Below are positions 1-8,555 of a stretch of 19,537 nucleotides of DNA, piece after piece; the stretch's first letter is position 1, and each line of letters starts with the position of its first letter. This DNA is from CAZGAQ01 sp964523405. GTDB taxonomy: Bacteria > Planctomycetota > Phycisphaerae > UBA1845 > Fen-1342. The stretch spans positions 1-19,537 of the forward strand of contig CAZGAQ010000058.1 of the NCBI GenBank assembly GCA_964523405.1, in the 5' to 3' direction. Below the pieces are notes generated by a model. The model was not told the DNA's origin. It did not search any database and saw nothing but the letters and a program-made list of their open reading frames with translations. Made by a program: the position numbers and the translations under genes.

Positions 1-1219
1 TGGGCGGGGGCCGCGGTGCGGCGGCGACGGCCGGTGGTGCCGCCGGCGGGCCGGGTTCCGCCGCCACCGGGGTGGGCGCCGAGGAGGCCGGTTCGGCCTC
101 CGCGACCCGCGTCGGGGCGGTTGCCGGCGGTTCGTCGTGCTTCAGCTCGGCGCCCAGGGATTGCGGCGCGTCCCGCAGCACGAAAACGCGGTTCGCCACG
201 GAGGCGGACGGTGCGACTTGCTGGTCGGCGGCGGCGACGAGGGCGCCGGCGGCCGCCTGCGCGAGAATATGGCTGTCGGCGGCAGCGAAGCGCAGCTCCA
301 CCTGCACCTGTTGCGGATCGTGGACGGCGGTCGTCAGCGCCTGTAGACGTTGCGAGATGTCGCCGGCGGCGATGCGGTACTCGAACTGCGTGGCGTCCGT
401 CCGCGGCTTGACGGCCGCGCGGTCGTGGTCCTCGAGGTCATCCCGATTCCAGTCTGCCAGGACTGCGTGGGCGGCGGCATACTCGGCCGCATCGCGTGCC
501 TGCACCCAGACCTGCACTGCGGGCGCGGCGGGGGGCGCCGTCGCGCGGCCGTCGGCGGTGAGCGCGTCAACGGTCGAGGCACCGCCGGACAGCCGGCCAC
601 CGGCGGCGCGGGCCGCCTCCGGCGCGGGGGGCGGTACCGCGGCCACGGGCGTGCCCGCCGGCAGCGCACTGCGGTCGCGTACCTCCGACGCCGTAGCGGG
701 CGAGACGCGATCGGCCGGTGCGGCGACCGAGTCGAGCGCCCATGGCGATTCTGCGGCGGTATCCGGCGCCGCCCGTTCTCCGCGGGACGCCGCTGCGGGT
801 GTGCCGGGCAGCTCCCGGCGGGGCGCGACGGCGCGGCTGAGCGGAGCGACTCGTGGCGGCTGCGCGAGCTGGTACCCGATCAGCACACATGCCGCCAGCG
901 CGGCCGCCGAGGCCGCCAGGCGCGCCAACAGGCGCAGCGTGCGGAGGCGCCGCAGCGGCGGTGACGCGCCGCGCGGGAGCTGCTGCTCAGCCGCGCGCTG
1001 CAGCGCTGCCGCCAGCTCATCCGGCGCGCGGTGCCGCGGCAGCGCCGCGAGCTGGTCCGTCACGCCGCGCAATTCCTCGAGCAGGTGCCGTGCGGCGGGG
1101 GATTCCGCCAGCCGCTCCTCGACAGCGCGGGCGCGCTCCGGCGTGAGCTCGCCGTCCAGGTAGGCCGACAGTTCGGCCGCCAGCATGTCCTGGTCAGGTG
1201 CCAACGGCGGTCCTCTCAT
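1..1219 (-). CDS. Anti-sigma factor, transmembrane (C-terminus cut by window edge)
   Basis: This frame is open from an ATG at 1219 to the window start, so about 406 codons are visible and the C-terminus is missing. Residues about 13-60 form a charged helical segment containing ELSAYLDGELTPE, the signature start of anti-sigma domains that bind ECF sigma factors. The Cys/His zinc ligands of classic ZAS domains are absent. A hydrophobic stretch at about 96-118 is a probable single membrane span. Beyond it lies a long Ala/Pro-rich region, then a more ordered segment (about 235-350) that should be periplasmic. The gene overlaps the end of the sigma gene by 26 bp; a second ATG at 1186 would instead leave a short gap, and neither start has a strong ribosome site. 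Position directly after an ECF sigma gene supports the role of holding that sigma at the membrane until a signal arrives. The function is inferred from the motif and the context. Confidence 0.8.
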   Translation of the reverse strand, partial: MRGPPLAPDQDMLAAELSAYLDGELTPERARAVEERLAESPAARHLLEELRGVTDQLAALPRHRAPDELAAALQRAAEQQLPRGASPPLRRLRTLRLLARLAASAAALAACVLIGYQLAQPPRVAPLSRAVAPRRELPGTPAAASRGERAAPDTAAESPWALDSVAAPADRVSPATASEVRDRSALPAGTPVAAVPPPAPEAARAAGGRLSGGASTVDALTADGRATAPPAAPAVQVWVQARDAAEYAAAHAVLADWNRDDLEDHDRAAVKPRTDATQFEYRIAAGDISQRLQALTTAVHDPQQVQVELRFAAADSHILAQAAAGALVAAADQQVAPSASVANRVFVLRDAPQSLGAELKHDEPPATAPTRVAEAEPASSAPTPVAAEPGPPAAPPAVAAAPRPPP

Positions 1220-1796
1220 CGCGCAGCAGCTCGCGCAGGAGCATGCGGCCCCGGTGGATGCGGCTCTTCACCGTGCCCACCGGAACGCCGAGCACCTCTG
1301 CGATCTGGGCGTAATCCATGTCCTCAATGTCCTTCAGCACCACCGCCGCGCGGAATTCGTCGTCGAGCTGGGCCAAAGCCCAGGCGACCCGCTCCTGCAG
1401 CTCATGTGCTTCGGCCGGGGCGGCGACGGCCGTGCGCGTGGCCGGTGCCGGCACATCCCGCACGGGCTCGTCGTCCGGCTGCGCCGCGAGCGACAGCGTT
1501 GCCCGGCGGGCGCGGGTCCGGCGGTGCGAGAGTGTCAGGTTGACCGCGATTCGGAACAACCACGTGTAGAAGCCGGAGCCGCGCCGGAAATCGGCGAGAC
1601 CCTCGAGGGCCCGCAGGAACGTCCCTTGCGTGAGATCCAGCGCGTCGGCTTCATTGTGGCACATACGAAAGCACGTATTGAAAACGCGGTCCTGATAACG
1701 CGACACCAATTCCGCGAACGCGGCCGGCGCACCTTGCTGGGCGCGCTGCACGAGCTCAGCATCCGTGTGATCGTGCTCGGGCGCGAGGCGGCTCAC
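1194..1796 (-). CDS. ECF RNA polymerase sigma factor (RpoE-like)
   Basis: The product is about 200 residues, the usual size for an ECF (group 4) sigma factor. Region 2 runs from about residue 14 to 85 and includes ELVSRYQDRVFNTCFRM, the DALDLTQGTFLRAL core-binding stretch and FYTWLFRIAVNLTLSHRR, which matches the -10 recognition helix. Region 4 near the C-terminus contains LDDEFRAAVVLKDIEDMDYAQIAEVLGVPVGTVKSRIHRGR in consecutive parts, a typical helix-turn-helix for -35 binding. I chose the GTG at 1796 because it gives the family length and precedes the conserved region directly; the frame stays open upstream to about 1985, but that extension has no conserved features. An AGGA lies about 13 bases upstream. 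The anti-sigma gene follows with overlap, so the two are probably co-transcribed and translationally coupled. Confidence 0.92.
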   Translation of the reverse strand: MSRLAPEHDHTDAELVQRAQQGAPAAFAELVSRYQDRVFNTCFRMCHNEADALDLTQGTFLRALEGLADFRRGSGFYTWLFRIAVNLTLSHRRTRARRATLSLAAQPDDEPVRDVPAPATRTAVAAPAEAHELQERVAWALAQLDDEFRAAVVLKDIEDMDYAQIAEVLGVPVGTVKSRIHRGRMLLRELLRDERTAVGT

Positions 1797-1847
1797 GACG
1801 ATCTGTCTGTCCTGTTGGACGCCGCAGGGGCGCGGAAGTTCCCGGCG

Positions 1848-1864
1848 GGGGGCACGCGGCCCCC
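1848..1864 (-). other. GC-rich hairpin between membrane-protein gene and sigma gene
   Basis: A perfect 6-bp inverted repeat (GGGGGC ... GCCCCC) with a 5-base loop lies in the 119-bp gap between the end of the small membrane-protein gene and the sigma start. No run of T follows on the minus strand, so it is not a standard intrinsic terminator. It could be an attenuator or leader structure, or simply chance in very GC-rich DNA. Confidence 0.25.
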
Positions 1865-1915
1865 ACCTGCCTGCGGCAACGGCGTGGACATCATAACTGA
1901 GGGGGCGGAAGCCGC

Positions 1916-2383
1916 CTACTCGGACGTAGGTGGCGTGGGCGGGAGCGGATCCGCGGGCAGGTCCGTGTCGAACAGAGCGCGGCACAGCTTCTGAATCCGG
2001 GCGCGGACGCGGGGGTTGTCTCCGTCGCGCAGCGCCCGTTGCGTGGCGTAGCCGAGATTGGCGGGGGACAACAGGACGATGGCTGGGTGCGCCAGACCGG
2101 CCTGGCGGCCGATCCTGCGTACCAGTCTGAGCTCGCAGCGACTCAACCCCAAAACGCGCGCCGCCTGTGCCAGGTAGTCGACGGGACGTGTTGACGGTCG
2201 CTTCTTGCGCGCCCGGTAGAGCTGGTCGATGAGAATGACGATCAGGCAGATCGCGAGCACGGCGACGAACACGACCGGCATGTTGGAGTCGCTGGACTGC
2301 TGCATGAAGCCCTGCTGCAGACGCAGCCGTCCCAGGCGGTCGTCGACCGCGAGCAGCAAACCCTTGGACAGGAGGGGGCTCAT
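1916..2383 (-). CDS. Small single-span membrane protein, function unknown
   Basis: The 155-residue product has a short N-terminal part, one strong hydrophobic segment at about residues 36-54 (VVFVAVLAICLIVILIDQLY), a basic RARKKR stop-transfer sequence just after it, and a soluble helical C-terminal domain of about 85 residues that ends in a Pro-rich tail. The basic residues after the span suggest that the C-terminal domain is cytoplasmic. The ATG at 2383 overlaps the TGA of the upstream HEAT-like gene as ATGA, which indicates translational coupling. I do not recognise the family. The overlap ties its role to the HEAT-like protein, and the sigma/anti-sigma pair downstream may belong to the same transcript. 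Confidence 0.75.
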   Translation of the reverse strand: MSPLLSKGLLLAVDDRLGRLRLQQGFMQQSSDSNMPVVFVAVLAICLIVILIDQLYRARKKRPSTRPVDYLAQAARVLGLSRCELRLVRRIGRQAGLAHPAIVLLSPANLGYATQRALRDGDNPRVRARIQKLCRALFDTDLPADPLPPTPPTSE

Positions 2384-3540
2384 ACGCGGCCCCCTCCGGC
2401 GCGGGCCGGCTGGGGCGTCGCTTCTTCCGTGCGCTCCGGCTTCGCGCTGGCCGCAGTCAACTGGCGGCCGGCGATGTACCAGCGCGCGAAGCGCAACAGG
2501 GGACCCGGGCGCTGGGCCACGTGCATGAGCAGGCCGTCGGATTCGGGCGTGTCGAGGGCGGCCAGGGCGTAGACCGAAGCCCGCTGCAACTCCGGACGGC
2601 GTGATGTCTGCCAGTACTGCAGGCAGCGCACGCGCTCGGTCGTCGTGAAGCCCAGGCGGCAGACCCAGTGGGGCATCTGCGCCCGGAGTTCCGCCGGCAG
2701 ATCGTCCAGTTGGGCGATGGCTTCCAGGAACCAGCGCGGTCGCTGGAGCATTTGCAGCTCGCGACTCACCAGGGGGTGCTGGAGCAACGCCGAGTGTCGC
2801 AGCAGGGCGATGATCTGGTCGCGGGTGTGCCACGCGCCGAGCATCTGCTGGGCGGTGCGGCGCCACGCAGGGCGCGTGAGACCCATGAGCAGAAAACCGG
2901 CCAGACGCGGATTGTCCCAGTGCTTCAGGTGCTGGTCGACGATCTGGCCGCAGCGCGACGGCTGGTCCGCCAGCGCGTCCCACAGCGTGTCCCCCAGGTC
3001 GACGGTCAGCCATAGTCCCGCTTCGAGCACGGGTAGCTGCTGGTGGCGCGGGAAGCTGCGCAGCGCCTCGCCGAGCCCGCGCACGAGCTCCGTGCGGTCG
3101 GCCGCGGTCACCGTTGTCCCGCCATCCAGCACGCAGCCGGCCGTGTAACGCAGCGCCTGCGCCGCGAGCGTGCGCACCGCGCTGTTCTCGTCGCGGAGGC
3201 GCTCGGCCATCAGGTAGGCGAGGGTTGGGGCGGCGTATTGGCTGGCCACTTGCAGGGCGCTCAGGCGCGTGCTGGTTGCCGGTGAACGCAGGGCGACGGC
3301 CAATCCGGCGCGGACGAGTTCTGGGCGGGCGAGCACGCGATCCTGCTGGTCGACATCGAGGCGCTCGAGATGGGCGACGAGGCCGGCCCAGGCGGTTTCG
3401 TGGCGGCGCGCGATGAGAATCTCGGCGATGCGCGTGGCGTACTCGGGCTCGGCATGGGCGAGGGCGGCCCCCAGGACCTCATTGGCCCCGGGCTGCGTGT
3501 CGCGTGCCAACCAGCGATACAGTTCTTCCACGCGGCTCAT
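2380..3540 (-). CDS. HEAT-like helical repeat protein
   Basis: The 386-residue product is built almost entirely from amphipathic helix pairs. Parts such as STRLSALQVASQYAAP and NSAVRTLAAQALRYTA (about residues 92-140) and PELQRASVYALAALDTPESD near the C-terminus have the spacing and Ala/Leu pattern of HEAT or PBS-lyase-type repeats. There is no signal peptide, membrane segment or catalytic motif. Such alpha-solenoids usually act as protein-binding scaffolds. The ATG at 3540 has an AGG about 11 bases upstream. The gene ends in a 4-bp overlap with the small membrane-protein gene, so the two products probably work together. The specific partner cannot be read from the sequence. Confidence 0.8.
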   Translation of the reverse strand: MSRVEELYRWLARDTQPGANEVLGAALAHAEPEYATRIAEILIARRHETAWAGLVAHLERLDVDQQDRVLARPELVRAGLAVALRSPATSTRLSALQVASQYAAPTLAYLMAERLRDENSAVRTLAAQALRYTAGCVLDGGTTVTAADRTELVRGLGEALRSFPRHQQLPVLEAGLWLTVDLGDTLWDALADQPSRCGQIVDQHLKHWDNPRLAGFLLMGLTRPAWRRTAQQMLGAWHTRDQIIALLRHSALLQHPLVSRELQMLQRPRWFLEAIAQLDDLPAELRAQMPHWVCRLGFTTTERVRCLQYWQTSRRPELQRASVYALAALDTPESDGLLMHVAQRPGPLLRFARWYIAGRQLTAASAKPERTEEATPQPARAGGGRV

Positions 3541-3696
3541 ATGAGCGTTACCTGCCGGTCGTCCGCATCAGCGCACACAGTTCCTGTGGGCCCGCGCGGT
3601 ACCTCGCCTGAATCATCGGTCCGAATCGACGGGCGTGTGATTTTTGGGCGGACCGGACGCGTTGACAGCGACGCGGACGGCCGGGATGCTGGCGGC
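3541..3696. promoter_or_regulatory. Divergent intergenic region between HEAT-like gene and pyrD
   Basis: These 156 bp separate two divergently transcribed genes and must hold both promoters unless transcription enters from elsewhere. On the plus strand a perfect TTGACA lies at 3662-3667. A hexamer 17 bases downstream (GATGCT, 3685-3690) matches the -10 consensus poorly, and would place the transcript start at or near the pyrD ATG. No good Shine-Dalgarno precedes that ATG. The promoter call is weak. Confidence 0.3.
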
Positions 3697-4644
3697 ATGG
3701 ATGCTTTCCCTGTCGATCCGCGACTGGTGACGAATTTGGCGGGGCTGAAACTGCGCACACCCGTGCTGACCGCGTCAGGAACGTGTGGTTATGGGCCGGA
3801 GTATGCGGACCTGGTCGATTATCGGCGGCTGGGCGGCTTCACAACGAAGAGCGTGACCGTCGAGGAGCGTCCGGGAAATGAGCCGCAGCGCGTGGTCGAA
3901 GTACGGGCGGGCCTGCTGAATGCGATCGGGCTGGCGAACGTGGGGCTGGCGCGGTTCGTCCGGGAGAAGCTGCCCTTTCTGCAGACCATGCCGACGGTCG
4001 TGCTCGTGAACGTGGCCGGGCACCGGGTCGAGGACTACGTGCAGGTCGCGCGCACGCTCGATGAGCACGCCTGTGTCGCGGGCATTGAGCTGAACGTCTC
4101 GTGCCCGAACGTGGCCGACGGGCTGACCTTCGGCACCAATCCGGACCTCTTGCGGCAGGTCGTGGCCGCGGTCCGGAAGGCTCTGCAGCGCGCGAAGCTG
4201 ATCGTGAAGCTCTCGCCGAACGTGACAGATATCACCGCGCTGGCGCGGGCGGCGATCGACGGCGGCGCCGACGCGCTGAGCCTCATCAATACCTACATGG
4301 GGCTGAGCATCGACGCGCAGACGTGGCGGCCGCGGCTGGCGAACATCACCGGCGGTTTGAGCGGTCCCGCGATCAAGCCACTGGCGTTGTACAACGTGCA
4401 CCGTGTATATCGCGAGGTTGCCCGAGCGGCCAGCGTGCCGCTCATCGGGATGGGGGGGATTCAGACCGCCGAGGACGCGGTGGAGTTCTTTCTGGCGGGG
4501 GCGTCCGCGGTGGCGGTCGGTACGGCCCTGTTCGTAGACCCCGGTGCGCCGCTGCGCATCGCCGAAGGTCTGGCCGAATATGTCACGCAGCGCGGGTTGC
4601 CGAACGTGGCGGCGCTCACGGGTCGACTTGAGTTGCTCCGCTGA
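3697..4644 (+). CDS. pyrD: Dihydroorotate dehydrogenase, class 1B catalytic subunit
   Basis: The enzyme oxidises dihydroorotate to orotate in de novo pyrimidine synthesis, using FMN. The 315-residue product has the family length and motifs: LRTPVLTASGTCGYG near the N-terminus, TTKSVT with K51 as the likely flavin/substrate lysine, NAIGLAN, ELNVSCPNV with C136 in the catalytic-base position, KLSPNVTDI, and the flavin phosphate loops GMGGI and AVAVGTALF at about 251-278. A cysteine base rather than serine separates class 1 from class 2. The NVSCPN context and length fit class 1B, which normally works with the iron-sulfur/FAD subunit PyrK and NAD+; no pyrK is in the window. The ATG at 3697 starts just before the conserved N-terminus, although the frame is open further upstream across the opposite-strand gene. 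Confidence 0.93.
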   Translation: MDAFPVDPRLVTNLAGLKLRTPVLTASGTCGYGPEYADLVDYRRLGGFTTKSVTVEERPGNEPQRVVEVRAGLLNAIGLANVGLARFVREKLPFLQTMPTVVLVNVAGHRVEDYVQVARTLDEHACVAGIELNVSCPNVADGLTFGTNPDLLRQVVAAVRKALQRAKLIVKLSPNVTDITALARAAIDGGADALSLINTYMGLSIDAQTWRPRLANITGGLSGPAIKPLALYNVHRVYREVARAASVPLIGMGGIQTAEDAVEFFLAGASAVAVGTALFVDPGAPLRIAEGLAEYVTQRGLPNVAALTGRLELLR

Positions 4645-4747
4645 AGCGGGGTTGTTCGGACGCCGGGGGAGCAGCGCCGTGCCACACGGCCGGCAGCGCG
4701 CCAGCGAGGTGACGCTGCTGCTCTGCGGCTTGTCCTGGAGGTGCAGT

Positions 4748-7700
4748 ATGGGCGTGGGTACCAAGCGCCGTCGCTCTGGCCGAACCGCACGCGATCGCTG
4801 GATCGAGCTGGGCCTCATGGTGCTGCTCGGCGCCGTAGCGCCGGCGTCGTGGGCGGAGGAGGGAACATGCCTGGTCGCGGCGGCCGAGAACCTGGCGGCG
4901 GGAGAAGGCAACTTCTATCTGTACGCGCTGCTGGCGAAGCAGGCCTACACGTTCCAGGCGGGCGACCGGCTGGAATACGATGTGTACCTGCCGGCGTGCA
5001 ACCCTGTACTGAAGGGCGGTATTGATGCCGATCTGCGGGCGGTCGGCGGGCCGGACTGTCATGCCAGCGCGACGTCGCTGCGTGACAACCCGCTGCAGGA
5101 CGCGCAGGGTATTCGGCTGCACGGCGACGGGGTGCTCACGCCCGCGCGCGACGCGTGGTATCACCGCGTGTTCGATCTCACGCCCGTGGTTGGTTGCACC
5201 GCGGAGCGCTGGACGATCGTCTTTGAGGGCGACAAGCCCGGACAATATGTGCAACTGCTGGCCAACGTGCGCATCACGCGCGGCGGCCAGACGGTGCAGA
5301 GCATCGATGCCGGCGGGCCGCCGCCCGAGCCCGAGGAGACGGGCAATTCCGGGTACAGCCGCGGAATCCTGTTGGTGCGGGCGCCGCGCGCCGTGGCCGG
5401 CGACGAGGCCGCGCTGCGGCAGCTGCTGGCGCAGGCGCAGGTCATCAGTGCCCTGCGGACGCAGCACGCGCAGTTCCGGGCGGAGCTGGATGTGGTGCGC
5501 ACGCTCGTCGACGCGGGGCGACTGACAGCCCGCGACCCCAACGCGGCGCGGCAGGCCCTGGATGCGGCCGCGCGCGCGGAGAACACCGCGGCCCTGAATG
5601 ACCGGGACCTGACGGTTTTCGGGGAGTCGCTGCGGACGGCGCGCGACAAGCTGGCGCCGTTCAAGCCGCTCCTGGCGAAGTACACCGGACACCTCGTAGG
5701 CCACGCGCACATCGATCTGCAGTGGTTGTGGACCTGGGACGAGACGGTCCGCAAGATCATCCCCGAGACGTTCGGCCAGGCCGTGAAATTCCTCAAGGAG
5801 TTTCCGGAGTTCACGTTCTCGCAGAGTTCGGCCGCCCTGTATCTGGCGACGCAGGAGGCGCACCCGGCGCTGTTCGCGGAGCTGCAGCGTTATGCGGCCG
5901 ACGGGCGGTGGGAGGCGGTGGGGGGGCGCTGGTGCGAGGCGGACCAGAATCTGATTGCGCCGGAATCGCACGTGCGGCAGTACCTGTACGCACAGCGCTA
6001 CTTTCAGCAGCAACTGCGGCAAACGTGCGTGGACGGTTGGGAGCCCGATACGTTTGGGCACCCGGCGACGCTGCCGCAGATTCTGCGGAAGGGCGGGCTG
6101 CGCTCGTACTACTTCTGTCGGGGTGGGGCGGACCGTCCGGGCCACGCGCAGGACAGTCCGCTGTTCTGGTGGGCAGGGCCGGACGGTTCGCAGGTGCTGG
6201 CGTTTGACGAGTCCGCCCTGGGGGGCTGGTACAACGGGACGGTCGACGACGCCCGGGTGCAGAACCTGGCGAAGTTTGCGGCGGCCACGGGTGCCCGGGA
6301 CTACCTGATGGTTTACGGTGTAGGCAACCACGGTGGCGGGCCGACGCGTGAGAACATCGTCGCGGCGCTGGCGATGAAGGACCGGCTGGTGTGGCCGCGC
6401 GTGCAGTTTGCGACCCTGCGTGGCTTCTTTGACCGGCTCCTGGCGCAGCAGACGGAGCTGAAGCTTCCGACGGTGCGCGGCGAGCTGAATCCGATCTTCA
6501 CGGGCTGCTACACGACGCACAGTCGTATCAAGCGCTACAACCGCGACAGCGAAGTGTTGCTGACCACGGCGGAGGTGTTCGCGGCGCTGGCGGCGGACCG
6601 GGCGGAGGAGTATCCGCACGCGGAGCTGGAGCGGCTGTGGCGGGACGTGCTGTGGAATCAGCATCACGACACGTTGGGGGGCTCGTTTGTGGGGGCCGCG
6701 AGCGTGCACAGCACCAAGGTGTACGAGGCGCTGCAGGTGCGCGGGACGGAGCTATTGGCCGCGGCGCAGCGGAATCTGCTGGCGCGGCGCGGGCCGGCGG
6801 CACCGGAGCGGGCAGGGAATGAGGATCCGAATACGCTGCACGCCGCAGTGTTCAACGCGCTGGCGTGGCCGCGGACGGACGTCGTCGAGGTCGCCTTGAC
6901 TGTCCCGCCGCGCACGCGCGGTATCCTGGTCGAAGACGAGCAGGGGCGGGTGGCGGAGCGCATCCTCGATGCAGGGGCCTCGCTGCCGGTGGACGCGAAC
7001 GCGCCGGTGGTCCTGCGGTGCTGCTTCATGGCGCGCGACATTCCCGGGTGTGGCTTCAAGGTCTTCCGCGTGCGGACGCTGAAGGAGCCCGCGGCCGCGC
7101 TGCGCGGTCCGGTGGTGGGGGCGCCGCTACCCGAGCTGACCGCCCATTTGCAGCATCTGCATGAGCGTCCGACGGGCATGAGCGCGTGGACGCTTGGGGA
7201 GGTGGACCGAACGGACGAGTTGCAGCCGGCGGGGGCGGACGACGTGGTCGAAGGCGGTTACCTGCGGCGGCGCGTGCAGCAACGCTTTGTCCTCGGTGAA
7301 TCGCGGCTGGTGCAGGACATCGTGACGACCGGTGGGCCGCGCGCCGTGTACGAGACGACGGTCGACTGGCGGCAGGTTGGCGAACCGAACTACGGTGGGG
7401 ACATGTTGAAGGTAGCGTTTGACACGGGGCTCAAGGTGGACACGGTCGTCTGCGACGCGCCGTTCGGTGATGTGACGCGTCCGGCAGACGGGCTAGAGGG
7501 CGCGGCGCTGAAGTGGTGCGCCGTGACCGGGCGGGATGCGGAGGGGCGCGTACGCACAGTGGCCGTGCTCAACGACTGCAAGCATGCCTACGACGTGCGC
7601 GACGGCGTGGTGCGGCTGACGCTGCTGCGGAGTTCGTATGAGCCGGACCCGCGTCCGGACGTTGGCCAGCACCGCATGCGTTACGCGGCGCTGTCGTTCG

Positions 7701-8071
7701 AGGGGCCGCTGGATCGCGCTGCCGTTGCGCGGGCCGGGTGGGAGTTCAACTATCCGCTGCAGGCCGTGGTCGTGGCGGTCTCCGGGTCTGGACCGCTGGC
7801 GTGGTTCGGCTGCACCGGGGAGCCCAACAACATCATCGTGACGGCCTTGAAAGGAGCGGAAGACGGCGACGGCCTGATCCTGCGGGCGTACGAGTGCGCC
7901 GGGCGCGCCACGGTGGCGACGTTCACGCTGGCGCTGACGGGAGACCGGGTCCGCGAAGTGGACTTCCTGGAACGCGACTGGCCGGACGCGGGGCCGGTCA
8001 AGCGCCAGGAGAACAAGCTCACGGCCGACTTTCGGCCGTATGAGATTCGTACGTTTCGCCTGGGACGATGA
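4748..8071 (+). CDS. Secreted GH38 alpha-mannosidase-like glycoside hydrolase
   Basis: The ATG at 4748 has an excellent ribosome site (GGAGG, 6 bases upstream). The 1107-residue product begins with a basic stretch, a hydrophobic segment and an ASWA cleavage-like site near residue 36, so it is probably exported. Residues about 50-230 look beta-rich and are not part of the usual GH38 core. The catalytic region starts near 313: HAHIDLQW gives the zinc ligands H321 and D323, GGRWCEADQNLIAPES follows, and WEPDTFGHP contains the likely nucleophile D434. H591 in CYTTHSRIKR is the probable fourth zinc ligand, and NQHHDT at 637-642 is also conserved. The rest resembles the middle and C-terminal beta domains of the family. 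These retaining enzymes remove alpha-mannosyl residues; the exact substrate is not evident. The gene follows pyrD by 103 bp with no obvious functional link. Confidence 0.9.
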   Translation: MGVGTKRRRSGRTARDRWIELGLMVLLGAVAPASWAEEGTCLVAAAENLAAGEGNFYLYALLAKQAYTFQAGDRLEYDVYLPACNPVLKGGIDADLRAVGGPDCHASATSLRDNPLQDAQGIRLHGDGVLTPARDAWYHRVFDLTPVVGCTAERWTIVFEGDKPGQYVQLLANVRITRGGQTVQSIDAGGPPPEPEETGNSGYSRGILLVRAPRAVAGDEAALRQLLAQAQVISALRTQHAQFRAELDVVRTLVDAGRLTARDPNAARQALDAAARAENTAALNDRDLTVFGESLRTARDKLAPFKPLLAKYTGHLVGHAHIDLQWLWTWDETVRKIIPETFGQAVKFLKEFPEFTFSQSSAALYLATQEAHPALFAELQRYAADGRWEAVGGRWCEADQNLIAPESHVRQYLYAQRYFQQQLRQTCVDGWEPDTFGHPATLPQILRKGGLRSYYFCRGGADRPGHAQDSPLFWWAGPDGSQVLAFDESALGGWYNGTVDDARVQNLAKFAAATGARDYLMVYGVGNHGGGPTRENIVAALAMKDRLVWPRVQFATLRGFFDRLLAQQTELKLPTVRGELNPIFTGCYTTHSRIKRYNRDSEVLLTTAEVFAALAADRAEEYPHAELERLWRDVLWNQHHDTLGGSFVGAASVHSTKVYEALQVRGTELLAAAQRNLLARRGPAAPERAGNEDPNTLHAAVFNALAWPRTDVVEVALTVPPRTRGILVEDEQGRVAERILDAGASLPVDANAPVVLRCCFMARDIPGCGFKVFRVRTLKEPAAALRGPVVGAPLPELTAHLQHLHERPTGMSAWTLGEVDRTDELQPAGADDVVEGGYLRRRVQQRFVLGESRLVQDIVTTGGPRAVYETTVDWRQVGEPNYGGDMLKVAFDTGLKVDTVVCDAPFGDVTRPADGLEGAALKWCAVTGRDAEGRVRTVAVLNDCKHAYDVRDGVVRLTLLRSSYEPDPRPDVGQHRMRYAALSFEGPLDRAAVARAGWEFNYPLQAVVVAVSGSGPLAWFGCTGEPNNIIVTALKGAEDGDGLILRAYECAGRATVATFTLALTGDRVREVDFLERDWPDAGPVKRQENKLTADFRPYEIRTFRLGR

Positions 8072-8117
8072 AGGGGCCGAGGTTCGGCGCAGACGCAGCG
8101 CCCGCGGCACGGCGCGA

Positions 8118-8555
8118 TCACAGCGCGGCGGTGGGGCTGCCCGCGGCGGCCAACCCGCTGGCCGCGTGTGGGCGGTGAAACTGTGTCCGGATGGTCTGGA
8201 TCATGGCCGTGCGGTCGATCGGTTTGGTGGCGAAGTCGCTGCAACCGGCTTCCAGGCAGCGTTCTCGATCTCCGGCCATGGTGTGGGCGGTGAGGGCCAC
8301 AATCGGCGCGGTGTAACCGCGCTGCCGCAGAATGCGTGTAGCGGTGTAGCCGTCCATGATCGGCATCTGCATGTCCATCAGGATGACGTCGAAGGGCATG
8401 CCGGCCGCAGTCGCGGTCCAGGCTGCATCGACGGCGGCCTGACCGCTGTCCACGATGGTGACGTTGGCGCCGGACCGGCGCAGTACGTAGGCGATGAGCC
8501 GCTGGTTGTCCGGGCCGTCCTCGGCCAGGAGGAGGCGGTAGCCGCGCAGCGTCAC
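8118..8555 (-). CDS. Receiver (REC) domain protein, likely remnant of a hybrid histidine kinase
   Basis: The conserved part is a complete CheY-like receiver domain: acidic pair E12/D13 in LLLAEDGPDNQ, phosphoacceptor D61 in VILMDMQMP, T89 in VALTAHT and K111 in ATKPID, followed by a short variable tail. There is no output domain. The opening LRGYRLLLAEDGPDNQRLI is the wording typical of receivers fused to the C-terminus of hybrid kinases. The frame is open upstream to about 8870 but has no ATG there, only a GTG at 8555 and a TTG at 8870, and the upstream residues show no kinase or ATPase motifs. I place the start at the GTG by default; there is no ribosome site. It is either a stand-alone response regulator or the 3' end of a decayed hybrid kinase gene. 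It converges on the GH38 gene with 46 bp between the stops. Confidence 0.65.
   Translation of the reverse strand: MTLRGYRLLLAEDGPDNQRLIAYVLRRSGANVTIVDSGQAAVDAAWTATAAGMPFDVILMDMQMPIMDGYTATRILRQRGYTAPIVALTAHTMAGDRERCLEAGCSDFATKPIDRTAMIQTIRTQFHRPHAASGLAAAGSPTAAL

Noticed and set aside
72..1163. Long plus-strand open frame, 363 codons
   Set aside because: It lies opposite the anti-sigma gene; the translation is Ala/Ser/Arg-rich without motifs, a typical shadow in GC-rich DNA.
3775..4911. Minus-strand open frame of 378 codons
   Set aside because: Antisense shadow of pyrD, with no recognisable motif.
4616..6709. Minus-strand open frame of 697 codons
   Set aside because: It is antisense to the GH38 gene, which has catalytic motifs and a strong ribosome site. 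The translation is Arg/Leu/Gln-rich with no domain.
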